This document shows, one piece after another, positions 1-5,978 of a stretch of DNA of 6,179 bases. The notes beneath the pieces are model-generated. The model saw nothing but the letters and a program-made list of their open reading frames with translations. It made no database searches and was not told where the DNA came from. The position numbers and the translations under genes are program-made. The DNA is from Verrucomicrobiota bacterium (GTDB taxonomy: Bacteria > Verrucomicrobiota > Verrucomicrobiia > Limisphaerales > UBA9464): assembly GCA_017302195.1 (NCBI GenBank), contig JAFLEG010000286.1, positions 1 to 6,179 of the forward strand. The letters are read 5' to 3'. Position 1 is the stretch's first letter; the number at the start of each line of letters is the position of its first letter.

Positions 1-576
1 CTCTTCGCGCGCGAGCGCGAGACGGTGGATGTCGCCTACCCGGGGGATGTCGTGGGCCTGGTCGGGCACGACGAGTTCCGCATCGGCGACACCCTGGCGG
101 AGGACGCCTCGGTGGTGTTCGAGGAGATCCCGAGGTTCACCCCGGAGTGCTTCGCCTACCTGCACAGCACGACCACCGCGCAGTTCAAGCGGTTCCGCGA
201 GGGCCTGGAACAGCTGCTCCAGGAGGGTGTCGTGCAGGCATTCTTCCCGCTCGATTCGCTGTCCCGCGTGCCGCTGCTCGGCGCGGTCGGCCCCCTCCAG
301 TTCGAGGTCGTCCAGTTCCGGCTGCAGTCCGAGTACGGCGCGGAGTCGCGCATGGAGCAGGGGACCTGGTCGGTGGTGCGGTGGGTGATGGGCGAGGCGC
401 CCGACCCGGTGGGCCTGGAGGGCCTGCTGCCGACGGGCGCGAGGATGGCGCGGGACGCGGCCGGCAACCTGGTGATCCTGTTCACCGACCCCTGGGCCTG
501 CGAGTTCTTCAGTTCGCGCCAGCCGGAGTACCTGCTGTCCGCGGCGCCGCCCAAGGACCAGCCCACGGCCGCCTGA
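1..576 (+). CDS. prfC: Peptide chain release factor 3 (RF3), C-terminal part; 5' end outside window
   Basis: The reading frame is open from base 1 and ends at TGA 574-576, giving 191 residues of the C-terminal part. RF3 is a cytoplasmic translational GTPase that removes RF1/RF2 from the ribosome after peptide release. The GTPase domain lies upstream of the window. Visible are the end of domain II (an ARERETV...YPGDVVGL block near residues 3-20, followed by IGDTL) and domain III, with the RF3 hallmark GAVGPLQFEVVQFRLQSEYG at about residues 94-113. This block distinguishes RF3 from EF-G. The C-terminus ends in a short polar tail of normal length for the family, so the 3' end looks intact. The gene has no functional link to the oxidase genes downstream and is probably a separate transcription unit. 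The family call is secure. Confidence 0.93.
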   Translation, partial: LFARERETVDVAYPGDVVGLVGHDEFRIGDTLAEDASVVFEEIPRFTPECFAYLHSTTTAQFKRFREGLEQLLQEGVVQAFFPLDSLSRVPLLGAVGPLQFEVVQFRLQSEYGAESRMEQGTWSVVRWVMGEAPDPVGLEGLLPTGARMARDAAGNLVILFTDPWACEFFSSRQPEYLLSAAPPKDQPTAA

Positions 577-583
577 AATCCCG

Positions 584-617
584 CCCCGCGGCGGGGACGC
601 GTCCGGCGGGTCCCGGA
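584..617 (+). terminator. GC-rich hairpins after prfC, possible weak terminator
   Basis: Just after the prfC stop lies CCCCG (584-588), loop CGG, CGGGG (592-596), a perfect 5-bp stem. It is followed by a GGACGCGTCC palindrome (595-604) and a possible TCCGG/CCGGA pair (602-606/613-617). No T-tract follows; the next bases are AAACAAACC. It could be a transcription end for prfC or simply GC-rich spacer. Seen: the inverted repeats. Inferred: any terminator role. Confidence 0.25.
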
Positions 618-647
618 AACAAACCGCTTGCACAACGCGGCCTCCGG

Positions 648-665
648 TTCAAACATGTGTTTGAA
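648..665. promoter_or_regulatory. Operator-like palindrome in front of the ctaB reading frame
   Basis: TTCAAACA (648-655), spacer TG, TGTTTGAA (658-665) forms two perfect 8-bp arms in a locally AT-richer patch, ending 2 bases before the GTG at 668. Its size, symmetry and AAACA/TGTTT core are typical of operators bound by homodimeric TetR-family repressors, which often control their own gene. The reading frame that starts right after it begins with a TetR-like N-terminus (see 668-742), which supports this reading. No convincing -35/-10 pair was found; TTGCAC at 628-633 is a poor match. The regulator and the binding are inferred. Confidence 0.5.
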
Positions 666-667
666 AC

Positions 668-742
668 GTGAGTTTGAGAGTGCGCCAGAACCCGGCCGGG
701 GAATCCGCCACGTGCGAGCAGCTGCTGGCCGCGGGGGCCGCG
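668..742 (+). other. Possible TetR-family N-terminus fused in frame to ctaB
   Basis: Residues 1-25 of the reading frame that continues into ctaB do not look like heme O synthase. A polar, basic lead is followed by ESATCEQLLAAGAA, which resembles the start of many TetR/AcrR repressors: an 'ATREQLLAAGAALFAERG'-like first helix of the DNA-binding domain. Shared 'LLAAGAA'-type coding sequence at about 722-745 occurs in both families and would be a natural joining point. The rest of the helix-turn-helix and the ligand domain are absent. The alternative is a random or strongly diverged CtaB leader. The resemblance is judged by eye only. Confidence 0.4.
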
Positions 743-1507
743 GTCCTCAATCAGTTGCTGGAACGGGTATGGGACTCCCGGATGCGTCGCACCGCCGATC
801 GTCCGCTGCCCTCGGGACGGGTGACACCGAACACCGCGCTGGCCGCGGGCGCGGCATTGAGCGTCGCCGGCATGGGCTGGCTCCTGATCGCCGTCAATCC
901 GCTCACGGCGCTGCTCGGTGCCGTGACCCTGGTCACCTACCTCTTCTGCTACACCCCGCTGAAGCGCCGCACGGTGCTCAACACGGTGGTGGGCGCCATT
1001 CCCGGGGCGCTGCCGCCCCTGATGGGCTGGACGGCGGCAACGCAGTCGTTGTCGGCTCCAGGTTGGTCGCTGTTCGGCATCCTGTTCTTCTGGCAGTTGC
1101 CGCATTTCATGGCGATCGCCTGGCTGTATCGCGACGACTATGCCGGCGCCGGCTACCGAATGCTTTCCGGCGTGGATCCTGACGGTCGTCGCACCGCGGC
1201 CTCGGCGGTGCGCAACACGTTCGCCCTCCTGCTGGTCAGTTGGTTTCCCTACCTGTTCGGGCTTGCCGGACGCTGGTATCTCGCCGGTGCGCTGTTGATG
1301 GGAATCGGATTTCTGGCCGCCTCCGTGGTGTTTGCGCGCACGCGGACGCCGCGCACCGCCCGCCTGCTGTTCTTCGCCAGCATCCTCTACTTGCCCCTAT
1401 TGCTGGTGCTTCTGGTTGTGGACAAGCCCAGCCGGAAATTGACTTCCCCGCCCGGACCGTCGTTAGCCTCTCCCGCGGCTGCCGGCGCGCCCGCATCCAC
1501 CCTTTGA
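668..1507 (+). CDS. ctaB: Protoheme IX farnesyltransferase (heme O synthase), N-terminus truncated/chimeric
   Basis: CtaB is an integral-membrane UbiA-type prenyltransferase that joins a farnesyl group to heme B, giving heme O, the precursor of heme A. From about residue 22 the match is clear. The first Asp-rich motif is N28-x3-E32-x3-D36-x2-M39-x-R41-T42-x2-R45-P46-L47. Then come YTPLKRRT (95-102), NTVVGAIPGALPPLMGW (105-121), WQLPHF (142-147) and the second motif Y154-RDDY-158. Later helices lie near 184-200, 203-222 and 233-251, followed by a 28-residue Pro/Ala-rich tail. Family members normally have about 60 residues before the Asn of motif 1, including the first helix and a TKPR-like motif. 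Here only 27 precede it and that helix is missing. An in-frame TGA at 662-664 leaves GTG 668 as the earliest start, and no Shine-Dalgarno is visible. The missing sequence is not in other frames of 577-667. The protein may be inactive, or the join may be artificial. coxA follows after 23 bp. Confidence 0.85.
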   Translation: MSLRVRQNPAGESATCEQLLAAGAAVLNQLLERVWDSRMRRTADRPLPSGRVTPNTALAAGAALSVAGMGWLLIAVNPLTALLGAVTLVTYLFCYTPLKRRTVLNTVVGAIPGALPPLMGWTAATQSLSAPGWSLFGILFFWQLPHFMAIAWLYRDDYAGAGYRMLSGVDPDGRRTAASAVRNTFALLLVSWFPYLFGLAGRWYLAGALLMGIGFLAASVVFARTRTPRTARLLFFASILYLPLLLVLLVVDKPSRKLTSPPGPSLASPAAAGAPASTL

Positions 1508-1530
1508 GTTTTCCGCACTGAATTTCATCT

Positions 1531-3348
1531 ATGCAGACCGCCATCACGCATCCGGGGGCCGGTTCGGTTCATTCCGGCAGCCATGCGCACGATCACCACG
1601 AGCCGTCGTTCCTCACGAAGTACATCTTCTCGAGCGATCACAAGATCATCGGAATCCAGTACGGGCTGACCTCCCTGCTGTTCCTCTTTTTCGGCTTCCT
1701 GCTGATGCTTGCCATGCGCCAGCAGTTGGCGAATCCGAATGACCCGATTCCGCTGGTCGGCGGACTGCTGAACAAGGCGCTGGGGGACGACATGGCCGCC
1801 GGCGGTGTCATGCAGGCGGACCTCTACAACGCCTTTGGCGCCATGCACGGCACCATCATGGTGTTCCTGGCGATCGTGCCCCTCGCCTTCGGCGCCTTCG
1901 GCAACTACGTCACGCCGCTGCAGATCGGTGCGCCCGACATGGCCTTCCCACGGCTGAACATGGCCAGTTACCATTTCTTCTTCTGGGGCGGGGTGGTGAT
2001 GCTGGCCAGCTTCTTTGTGCCCGGTGGCGCGGCCAAGTCGGGCTGGACCAGTTATTCCCCCCTGGCCTCGGTCGCGGACCTGAACAACTACATTGACGGC
2101 CAGACCCTGTGGCTCATCGGCATGGTGCTGCTGATCACCTCCTCCCTGCTGGGCGCGGTCAACTTCATCGCCACCATCATCCAGCTCCGGGCCAGGGGCA
2201 TGACCTGGATGCGGCTGCCGTTCTTCGTCTGGGCCCAGTTTGTCACCGGATTCCTCCTGCTGCTGGCCTTTCCGCCCCTGGAAGCTGCGGGTCTGCTCCA
2301 GCTTTCGGACAACCTTCTCGGCACCTCCTTCTTCCTGCCGACCGGCCTGGTGTACAACGGCCAGCAGTTGGACATCTCCGGCGGGGGCAGTCCGCTGCTC
2401 TGGCAGCATCTGTTCTGGTTCCTCGCCCATCCCGAAGTGTATGTGCTGATCCTCCCGGCCATGGGCATCGTGGCCGAGGTGATTGCCAACAACACCCGCA
2501 AGCCGCTGTGGGGCTACCGCTCGCTGGTGTACGCAGTTCTGGCCATCGGGTTCCTCGCCTTCATCGTGTGGGCGCACCACATGTACATGACCGGCATGGG
2601 GACGAAGATCGCCACCTTCTTCCAGACCACCACGATGATGATCTCCGTGCCTTCGGTGATCATTCTCTCGGCGCTCTTCATCTCGCTCTGGGGCGGTTCC
2701 ATCCGCTTCAACACCCCGATGCTCTTCGCCCTGTCCTTCCTCCCGATGTTCGGCATTGGCGGGCTGACCGGACTGCCGCTGGGGCTGAATGCGGCCGACA
2801 TTTACCTGCACGATTCCTACTACGTCATCGGGCACTTCCACTACGTGGTGGCCCCCGGGACCATCTTTGGGTTGTTCGCCGGTGTCTATTTCTGGTTCCC
2901 GAAGATCACCGGCCGGATGATGAATGAATTCTGGGGCAAGGTGCACTGGGCGATTTCGCTGATCGCGATGAACCTGATCTTCGCCCCGATGTTCATCCAG
3001 GGCATCCGCGGCATGAGCCGCCGCATGTACGACGGTGGTGCCACCTACTTCGCCGCCGGCGTGGGGGCGGATCCGGGCATCCTGTGGCTCAACAAGTTTA
3101 TCACCCATGCCGCCATGCTGCTGGCCATCGCCCAGCTTCCCTTCATCATCAATTTCTTCTGGAGCATCTGGAACGGACGCAAGGTGACGTCCGACAACCC
3201 CTGGCAGGCCACCACCCTGGACTGGCAGACCCCGACACCGCCGCCGCACGGGAACTTCGCGGAGACCCCCGTGGTCTATCGCGGGCCCTACGAATACAGC
3301 GTTCCCGGAGCCAAGCGGGACTTCACCCCGCAGAACCAGCCGAACTGA
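1531..3348 (+). CDS. coxA: Cytochrome c oxidase subunit I (aa3-type)
   Basis: This is the catalytic subunit of the membrane proton-pumping oxidase, reducing O2 to water; 605 residues, full length. Ligands seen: H106 and H437 for low-spin heme a; H435 for heme a3; H300, H349 and H350 for CuB; Y304 of HPEVY for the His-Tyr crosslink; H427/D428 for the Mg site; R497/R498 near the heme propionates. D-channel residues N125, D136 and N143 and the helix VI glutamate E302 are present, as in A1-type enzymes. The K-channel lysine, expected 29 residues after the first His of the HH pair, is I378 (ATT 2662-2664) in VPSVIILSALF; the nearby Thr position is S375. The N-terminal tail (H7, H14, H18, H20, H22, H23) is His-rich. 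About 12 hydrophobic helices are expected. ATG 1531 is 23 bp after ctaB with no clear Shine-Dalgarno; the next residues fit the family start (FLTKYIFSSDHK from residue 27). Confidence 0.97.
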   Translation: MQTAITHPGAGSVHSGSHAHDHHEPSFLTKYIFSSDHKIIGIQYGLTSLLFLFFGFLLMLAMRQQLANPNDPIPLVGGLLNKALGDDMAAGGVMQADLYNAFGAMHGTIMVFLAIVPLAFGAFGNYVTPLQIGAPDMAFPRLNMASYHFFFWGGVVMLASFFVPGGAAKSGWTSYSPLASVADLNNYIDGQTLWLIGMVLLITSSLLGAVNFIATIIQLRARGMTWMRLPFFVWAQFVTGFLLLLAFPPLEAAGLLQLSDNLLGTSFFLPTGLVYNGQQLDISGGGSPLLWQHLFWFLAHPEVYVLILPAMGIVAEVIANNTRKPLWGYRSLVYAVLAIGFLAFIVWAHHMYMTGMGTKIATFFQTTTMMISVPSVIILSALFISLWGGSIRFNTPMLFALSFLPMFGIGGLTGLPLGLNAADIYLHDSYYVIGHFHYVVAPGTIFGLFAGVYFWFPKITGRMMNEFWGKVHWAISLIAMNLIFAPMFIQGIRGMSRRMYDGGATYFAAGVGADPGILWLNKFITHAAMLLAIAQLPFIINFFWSIWNGRKVTSDNPWQATTLDWQTPTPPPHGNFAETPVVYRGPYEYSVPGAKRDFTPQNQPN

Positions 3349-3387
3349 GCGCCCATCACCGCACGACTCCCCTCCCGTTCTGACTCC

Positions 3388-4251
3388 ATGGAAATCCCCT
3401 ACACCGTAAAACCCAGGCCGGATACCGGCCTGTACAACGCCAAGGTTGGCATCTGGCTCTTCCTGGCCTCGGAAGTGATGCTGTTCGGCGCCTTCTTCTC
3501 GACCTACATCCTGCTCCGGGTGCAGGCGCCGCATGGGTTCTGGCCCGAAGTCGCCCTGGGATGGCCGCACGGCCTGCTTAACATCCCGATCGGCACCTTC
3601 AATACCGCGGTGCTGATCACCTCGTCGGTGACCGTGGTCATGGCCTGGATCGCGCTCAAGCAGAACAATTTTGCGCGTTTCCAGAAGTTCATGGCGGTCA
3701 CCGTCGCCTGCGCTCTGGGGTTCCTGCTGATCAAGACCTTCGAGTACAAGGAGAAGTTCGGGCACTACGTCATCCAGCTCGCCGACGGTTCCCGCATCAC
3801 CGGTCACCTCGACGTCAACGGCAAGTCGCCGCTCTTCTGGACCAAGAAGAACCTGGAGGAGTCCAAGATCGAGACCCTCAAGGTGCAGCAGGACATTCCC
3901 AACAAGTTCCGGTTCCCGGTGGGGCATGCCATTCCGGAAGACATCCACAAGGCCCACGCCGAAGGGCGTCATCACAACGATCGGGAGATTCCGGTGTCCG
4001 ACATTGTGAGCCTCAAGGCCTTCATTCCGTCCACGCACCCGTTCTTCGCCATCTACTTCACCATGACCTTCCTGCACGGTCTTCATGTGCTGGGCGGGGC
4101 GCTGGTGCTGTTCTACTTCGGCTTCATCGGCACCCGGATGTGGAAGACCAGTCCGGAACAGTTCACCAACCGCATCGAGGTGGGCGGCCTGTTCTGGCAC
4201 TTTGTGGACCTGGTTTGGATCTTCCTGTTTCCCGTGGTGTACCTCCTCTGA
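3388..4251 (+). CDS. coxC: Cytochrome c oxidase subunit III, five-helix form with large hydrophilic insert
   Basis: Subunit III binds lipid and stabilises subunit I against turnover damage. The protein has 287 residues and about five membrane segments (near 18-44, 64-90, 100-118, 217-245, 263-287), lacking the first two helices of the seven-helix form. Motifs seen: WLFLASEVMLFGAFFSTY (23-40, conserved E29), KTFEY (116-120), TFLHGLHVLGG (227-237) and WHFVDLVWIFLFPVVYLL (260 to the end). Between the third and fourth helices lies a hydrophilic stretch of roughly 95 residues (121-215), with an H195-H196 pair and many charges; this loop is only about 20 residues in mitochondrial subunit III. By family topology this loop lies on the periplasmic face. 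The gene is 39 bp after coxA and 18 bp before coxD, in the same frame as both, and no strong ribosome-binding site is visible. Confidence 0.95.
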   Translation: MEIPYTVKPRPDTGLYNAKVGIWLFLASEVMLFGAFFSTYILLRVQAPHGFWPEVALGWPHGLLNIPIGTFNTAVLITSSVTVVMAWIALKQNNFARFQKFMAVTVACALGFLLIKTFEYKEKFGHYVIQLADGSRITGHLDVNGKSPLFWTKKNLEESKIETLKVQQDIPNKFRFPVGHAIPEDIHKAHAEGRHHNDREIPVSDIVSLKAFIPSTHPFFAIYFTMTFLHGLHVLGGALVLFYFGFIGTRMWKTSPEQFTNRIEVGGLFWHFVDLVWIFLFPVVYLL

Positions 4252-4269
4252 TCCTCCTTTCCTGACTTC

Positions 4270-4650
4270 ATGAGCGATTCCAAACATGCGGCGGCGGCTC
4301 CGGCGGACGCCGGACACCATCATCACCACCACGATTACGACTTCGCCGCCCACAAGAAGGTGTACTGGGGGGTGGGTGCGGCGCTCCTGGTGGGCACGCT
4401 GATCACCGTGCTGGCCCGGGAATGGGAGTTCAGCAGCGTGGCGCTGACCATTGCCGTGGCGCTGTTCATTGCCTCCATCAAGGCCTACCTGGTGTGCGCC
4501 TACTTCATGCACCTGCTGTCCGAACGGAAGGCCATTTACCTGGTCATGGCCACCACTGTGGCCTTTGCCATCGGCATGGTGGCGCTCATCCTGTTCTCCG
4601 AAAAGGACCCGATCCCTGGAACGCTTCCCAGGACCGTTTATGTCCCTTAA
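4270..4650 (+). CDS. coxD: Cytochrome c oxidase subunit IV (bacterial COX4/CyoD-like), natural His6 N-terminus
   Basis: This is a small three-helix accessory subunit of the oxidase; 126 residues, usual size about 90-120. Helices lie near 31-48, 55-80 and 88-110. The family signature is K71-AYLVCAYFMHL-82. The N-terminal tail is histidine-rich: H6, then six consecutive histidines at 16-21, then H28. By CyoD-like topology the tail faces the cytoplasm. The product probably helps CuB or subunit assembly, as in the bo3/aa3 relatives; that role is from family knowledge. The stop codon overlaps the start of the next gene by 11 bp, indicating translational coupling. Confidence 0.9.
   Translation: MSDSKHAAAAPADAGHHHHHHDYDFAAHKKVYWGVGAALLVGTLITVLAREWEFSSVALTIAVALFIASIKAYLVCAYFMHLLSERKAIYLVMATTVAFAIGMVALILFSEKDPIPGTLPRTVYVP
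4615..4632 (+). promoter_or_regulatory. Small hairpin covering the ribosome-binding site of the 68-residue gene
   Basis: CCTGG (4615-4619) can pair with CCAGG (4628-4632) over an 8-base loop. The right arm includes part of AGGA (4630-4633), which sits 6 bases before ATG 4640. Ribosomes finishing coxD would open the hairpin, so it could couple translation of the two genes. The stem is only 5 bp and may be chance. Confidence 0.2.
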
Positions 4651-4846
4651 GGCCTTCCACGTCGTCTTTGTGGCCGTCTCGATCCTGCTCACCCTGGTGG
4701 TTTCGAGCTGGAGTTTCGGCAACTACCGCGACGGGGGATCGGCCCGTGATCTGGCGTTTGGTATTGCCTCGCTGCTGGCCGGTGCCGGACTGGCGGTGTA
4801 CGGCAGGGTCTTCCTGAAAAAATTCAAGAACATCAGCTACCTGTGA
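4640..4846 (+). CDS. Small two-helix membrane protein of unknown function within the oxidase operon
   Basis: 68 residues with two hydrophobic segments (about 6-26 and 37-56). The first ends in SSWSFGNYRDGGSA and the second is followed by a basic end (KKFKNISYL). I do not recognise a named family. ATG 4640 was chosen because it overlaps coxD by 11 bp, has AGGA 6 bases upstream, and leaves a compact two-helix protein; starts further upstream in this frame lie inside coxD and would add non-membrane residues from the wrong frame. The stop overlaps the next start by 4 bases (GTGA). By position it is a candidate extra subunit or assembly factor of the oxidase. This role is inferred from context only. 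Confidence 0.7.
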   Translation: MSLKAFHVVFVAVSILLTLVVSSWSFGNYRDGGSARDLAFGIASLLAGAGLAVYGRVFLKKFKNISYL

Positions 4847-5097
4847 GACTCCTTCGTTCCGGACTGACCTGGGCCTCCACGGCCGTGCTGCAGGTGGTGC
4901 TCGCCACCCGTGCCGACGCCTGTGCCGCCTGCTTCGGCAAGACCGACTCGCCGCTGGCCCATGGCATGAATGCCGGAATTCTGACCCTCCTGGCGGTGAT
5001 CGGGACCATGCTGGGCCTGATCGCTTCCTTCTTTGTCTTTGTGAGTCGCCGCTCCTCCCGCCTCGCGGAGTCCGGCGCCGATGATCCGTCCGTCTGA
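4843..5097 (+). CDS. Small exported membrane protein with CAAC motif, unknown function
   Basis: 84 residues. It has a basic start (MRLLRSG), a hydrophobic core and an AxA-type cleavage site (A24-D25-A26), so the mature protein would begin at C27. The motif C27-A-A-C30-F-G-K, then SPLAHGMNAG (36-45), precedes one membrane helix (about 46-67) and a basic, then acidic, cytoplasmic tail. CxxC placed at the outer face just before the membrane suggests metal or disulfide chemistry. No His follows as in CxxCH, so it is not a heme c site. Small 'CxxCFG...GMNxGI' proteins next to coxB are familiar to me from Planctomycetes/Verrucomicrobia-type loci, but I know no assigned function. GTG 4843 overlaps the previous stop (GTGA), implying coupled translation. 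A role in copper handling for CuA or CuB is inference. Confidence 0.75.
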   Translation: MRLLRSGLTWASTAVLQVVLATRADACAACFGKTDSPLAHGMNAGILTLLAVIGTMLGLIASFFVFVSRRSSRLAESGADDPSV

Positions 5098-5132
5098 ACC
5101 TGCCCCTGAGTCCGCCTTCCTTTCGTTTCGTC

Positions 5133-5909
5133 ATGAGCTTCTGGAACTACTTCCTCCCCCCTGAAAATGCGTCGGCTCACGGCAAGAGCCTGGATGACCT
5201 CACGCTGTACATCCATCTGCTGATGGCGGTGCTCTTCGTCGGCTGGCTGGCCTATTTCCTCATTGCGGTCTTCCGTTTCCGGAGCTCCGCCAACCCCAAG
5301 GCCGACCACACCGGCGCCCGCTCGCATTTCTCCACCTACGCCGAGGTGGGTGTCGCTGCGGTGGAGGTGCTCCTGCTGCTCGGGTTTGCCGTCCCGCTGT
5401 GGGCCAAGGCGGTGGATCAGTTCCCGGTCGCCACCGGCAATCCCGAGACCGATCCCATCGAGGTGCAGATCATGGCGCAGCAGTTCGCCTGGAACGCCCA
5501 TTACCCCGGACCGGATGGCAAGTGGGGGAAGCAGGATGTGAAGTTTGCGGGCTCCAATCCCTTCGGACTCGATCCGAATGATGCCGATGGCAAGGATGAC
5601 GTCACCTGTCTGCGCGAACCGTTTCTGCTGCCGGTCAACCGTGAGGTGATCTGCAAGATCTCTTCGATGGATGTGATCCACTGCTTCAAGCTGCCCCGCA
5701 TGCGGGTCACCCAGGACGCCATCCCGGGCATGACCATTCCGGTGCACTTCAAGCCCACCAAGACCGGCGAGTACATGATCATCTGCGCCCAGTTGTGCGG
5801 GAACCTGCACTCCGGAATGAAGGGCGAGTTCAAGGTGGTGACCGCCGAAGAGTACGCGGCCTGGTATGCCGAGAAGGCCAAGTCGGGAGGAGCCGGCGGC
5901 TTTGAGTAG
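5133..5909 (+). CDS. coxB: Cytochrome c oxidase subunit II (CuA subunit)
   Basis: This subunit receives electrons from cytochrome c at the binuclear CuA centre and passes them to heme a. 258 residues: two membrane helices (about 25-48 and 70-91) and a periplasmic cupredoxin domain. CuA ligands seen: H183 (DVIHCFKLP) and C218, Q220, C222, H226, M229 in CAQLCGNLHSGM. Glu is the usual residue at 220, where its side chain also reaches the Mg site; here it is Gln. W120 in QFAWNAHY matches the electron-entry Trp region. An Asp-rich insert with NPFGLDPNDADGKDD (142-156) sits in the cupredoxin domain, as in several non-proteobacterial CoxB proteins. There is no fused cytochrome c domain, so this is aa3- rather than caa3-type. 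There is no obvious cleavable signal peptide or Shine-Dalgarno. Unusually, it lies after subunits I, III and IV. Confidence 0.95.
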   Translation: MSFWNYFLPPENASAHGKSLDDLTLYIHLLMAVLFVGWLAYFLIAVFRFRSSANPKADHTGARSHFSTYAEVGVAAVEVLLLLGFAVPLWAKAVDQFPVATGNPETDPIEVQIMAQQFAWNAHYPGPDGKWGKQDVKFAGSNPFGLDPNDADGKDDVTCLREPFLLPVNREVICKISSMDVIHCFKLPRMRVTQDAIPGMTIPVHFKPTKTGEYMIICAQLCGNLHSGMKGEFKVVTAEEYAAWYAEKAKSGGAGGFE

Positions 5910-5931
5910 GCGGTGCTGCTGCGCGGGATGC

Positions 5932-5967
5932 CGGCCGTCGGAGTGCTTCCGGCGGCCGTTTCCCTTT
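5932..5967 (+). terminator. Hairpin with T-rich tail between coxB and SCO gene
   Basis: CGGCCGTCGGAG (5932-5943), loop TGC, TTCCGGCGGCCG (5947-5958) gives a 12-bp stem with two G-T wobbles. It is followed by TTTCCCTTT (5959-5967), starting 22 bases after the coxB stop. This looks like an intrinsic terminator with an interrupted T-tract, or a processing/stability hairpin that lowers SCO expression relative to the subunits. The SCO frame is open through this region, so an extended SCO leader encoding it cannot be excluded. Confidence 0.5.
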
Positions 5968-5978
5968 GGGGGCAGGTC

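Noticed and set aside
577..667. Missing ctaB 5' end hidden by a frameshift upstream
   Set aside because: All three forward frames of this 91-bp gap were read; none encodes a hydrophobic helix or a KPR-like motif, and the gap is too short to hold much more than the missing part.
628..1182. A + strand open frame starting before ctaB in another frame
   Set aside because: The translation is Arg/Gly/Ala-rich with no membrane segments or motifs; it does not supply the missing CtaB N-terminus. The ctaB frame carries all conserved motifs.
4315..4335. His6 run as a sign of an engineered tag or vector sequence
   Set aside because: It sits inside a natural His-rich tail in a normal operon, with mixed His codons and no vector, linker or protease site around it.
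1525..4722. A 1065-codon open frame on the minus strand opposite coxA, coxC and coxD
   Set aside because: The three sense genes share one frame, and the antisense codons lie exactly opposite. Stops there need sense TTA, CTA or TCA codons, which this GC-rich host avoids. The predicted protein is low-complexity, rich in His, Gly, Glu and Gln, with no family resemblance. It is a codon-usage shadow.
4918..4935. CAAC motif as a cytochrome c heme site
   Set aside because: Heme c attachment needs CxxCH; the residue after the second Cys is Phe.
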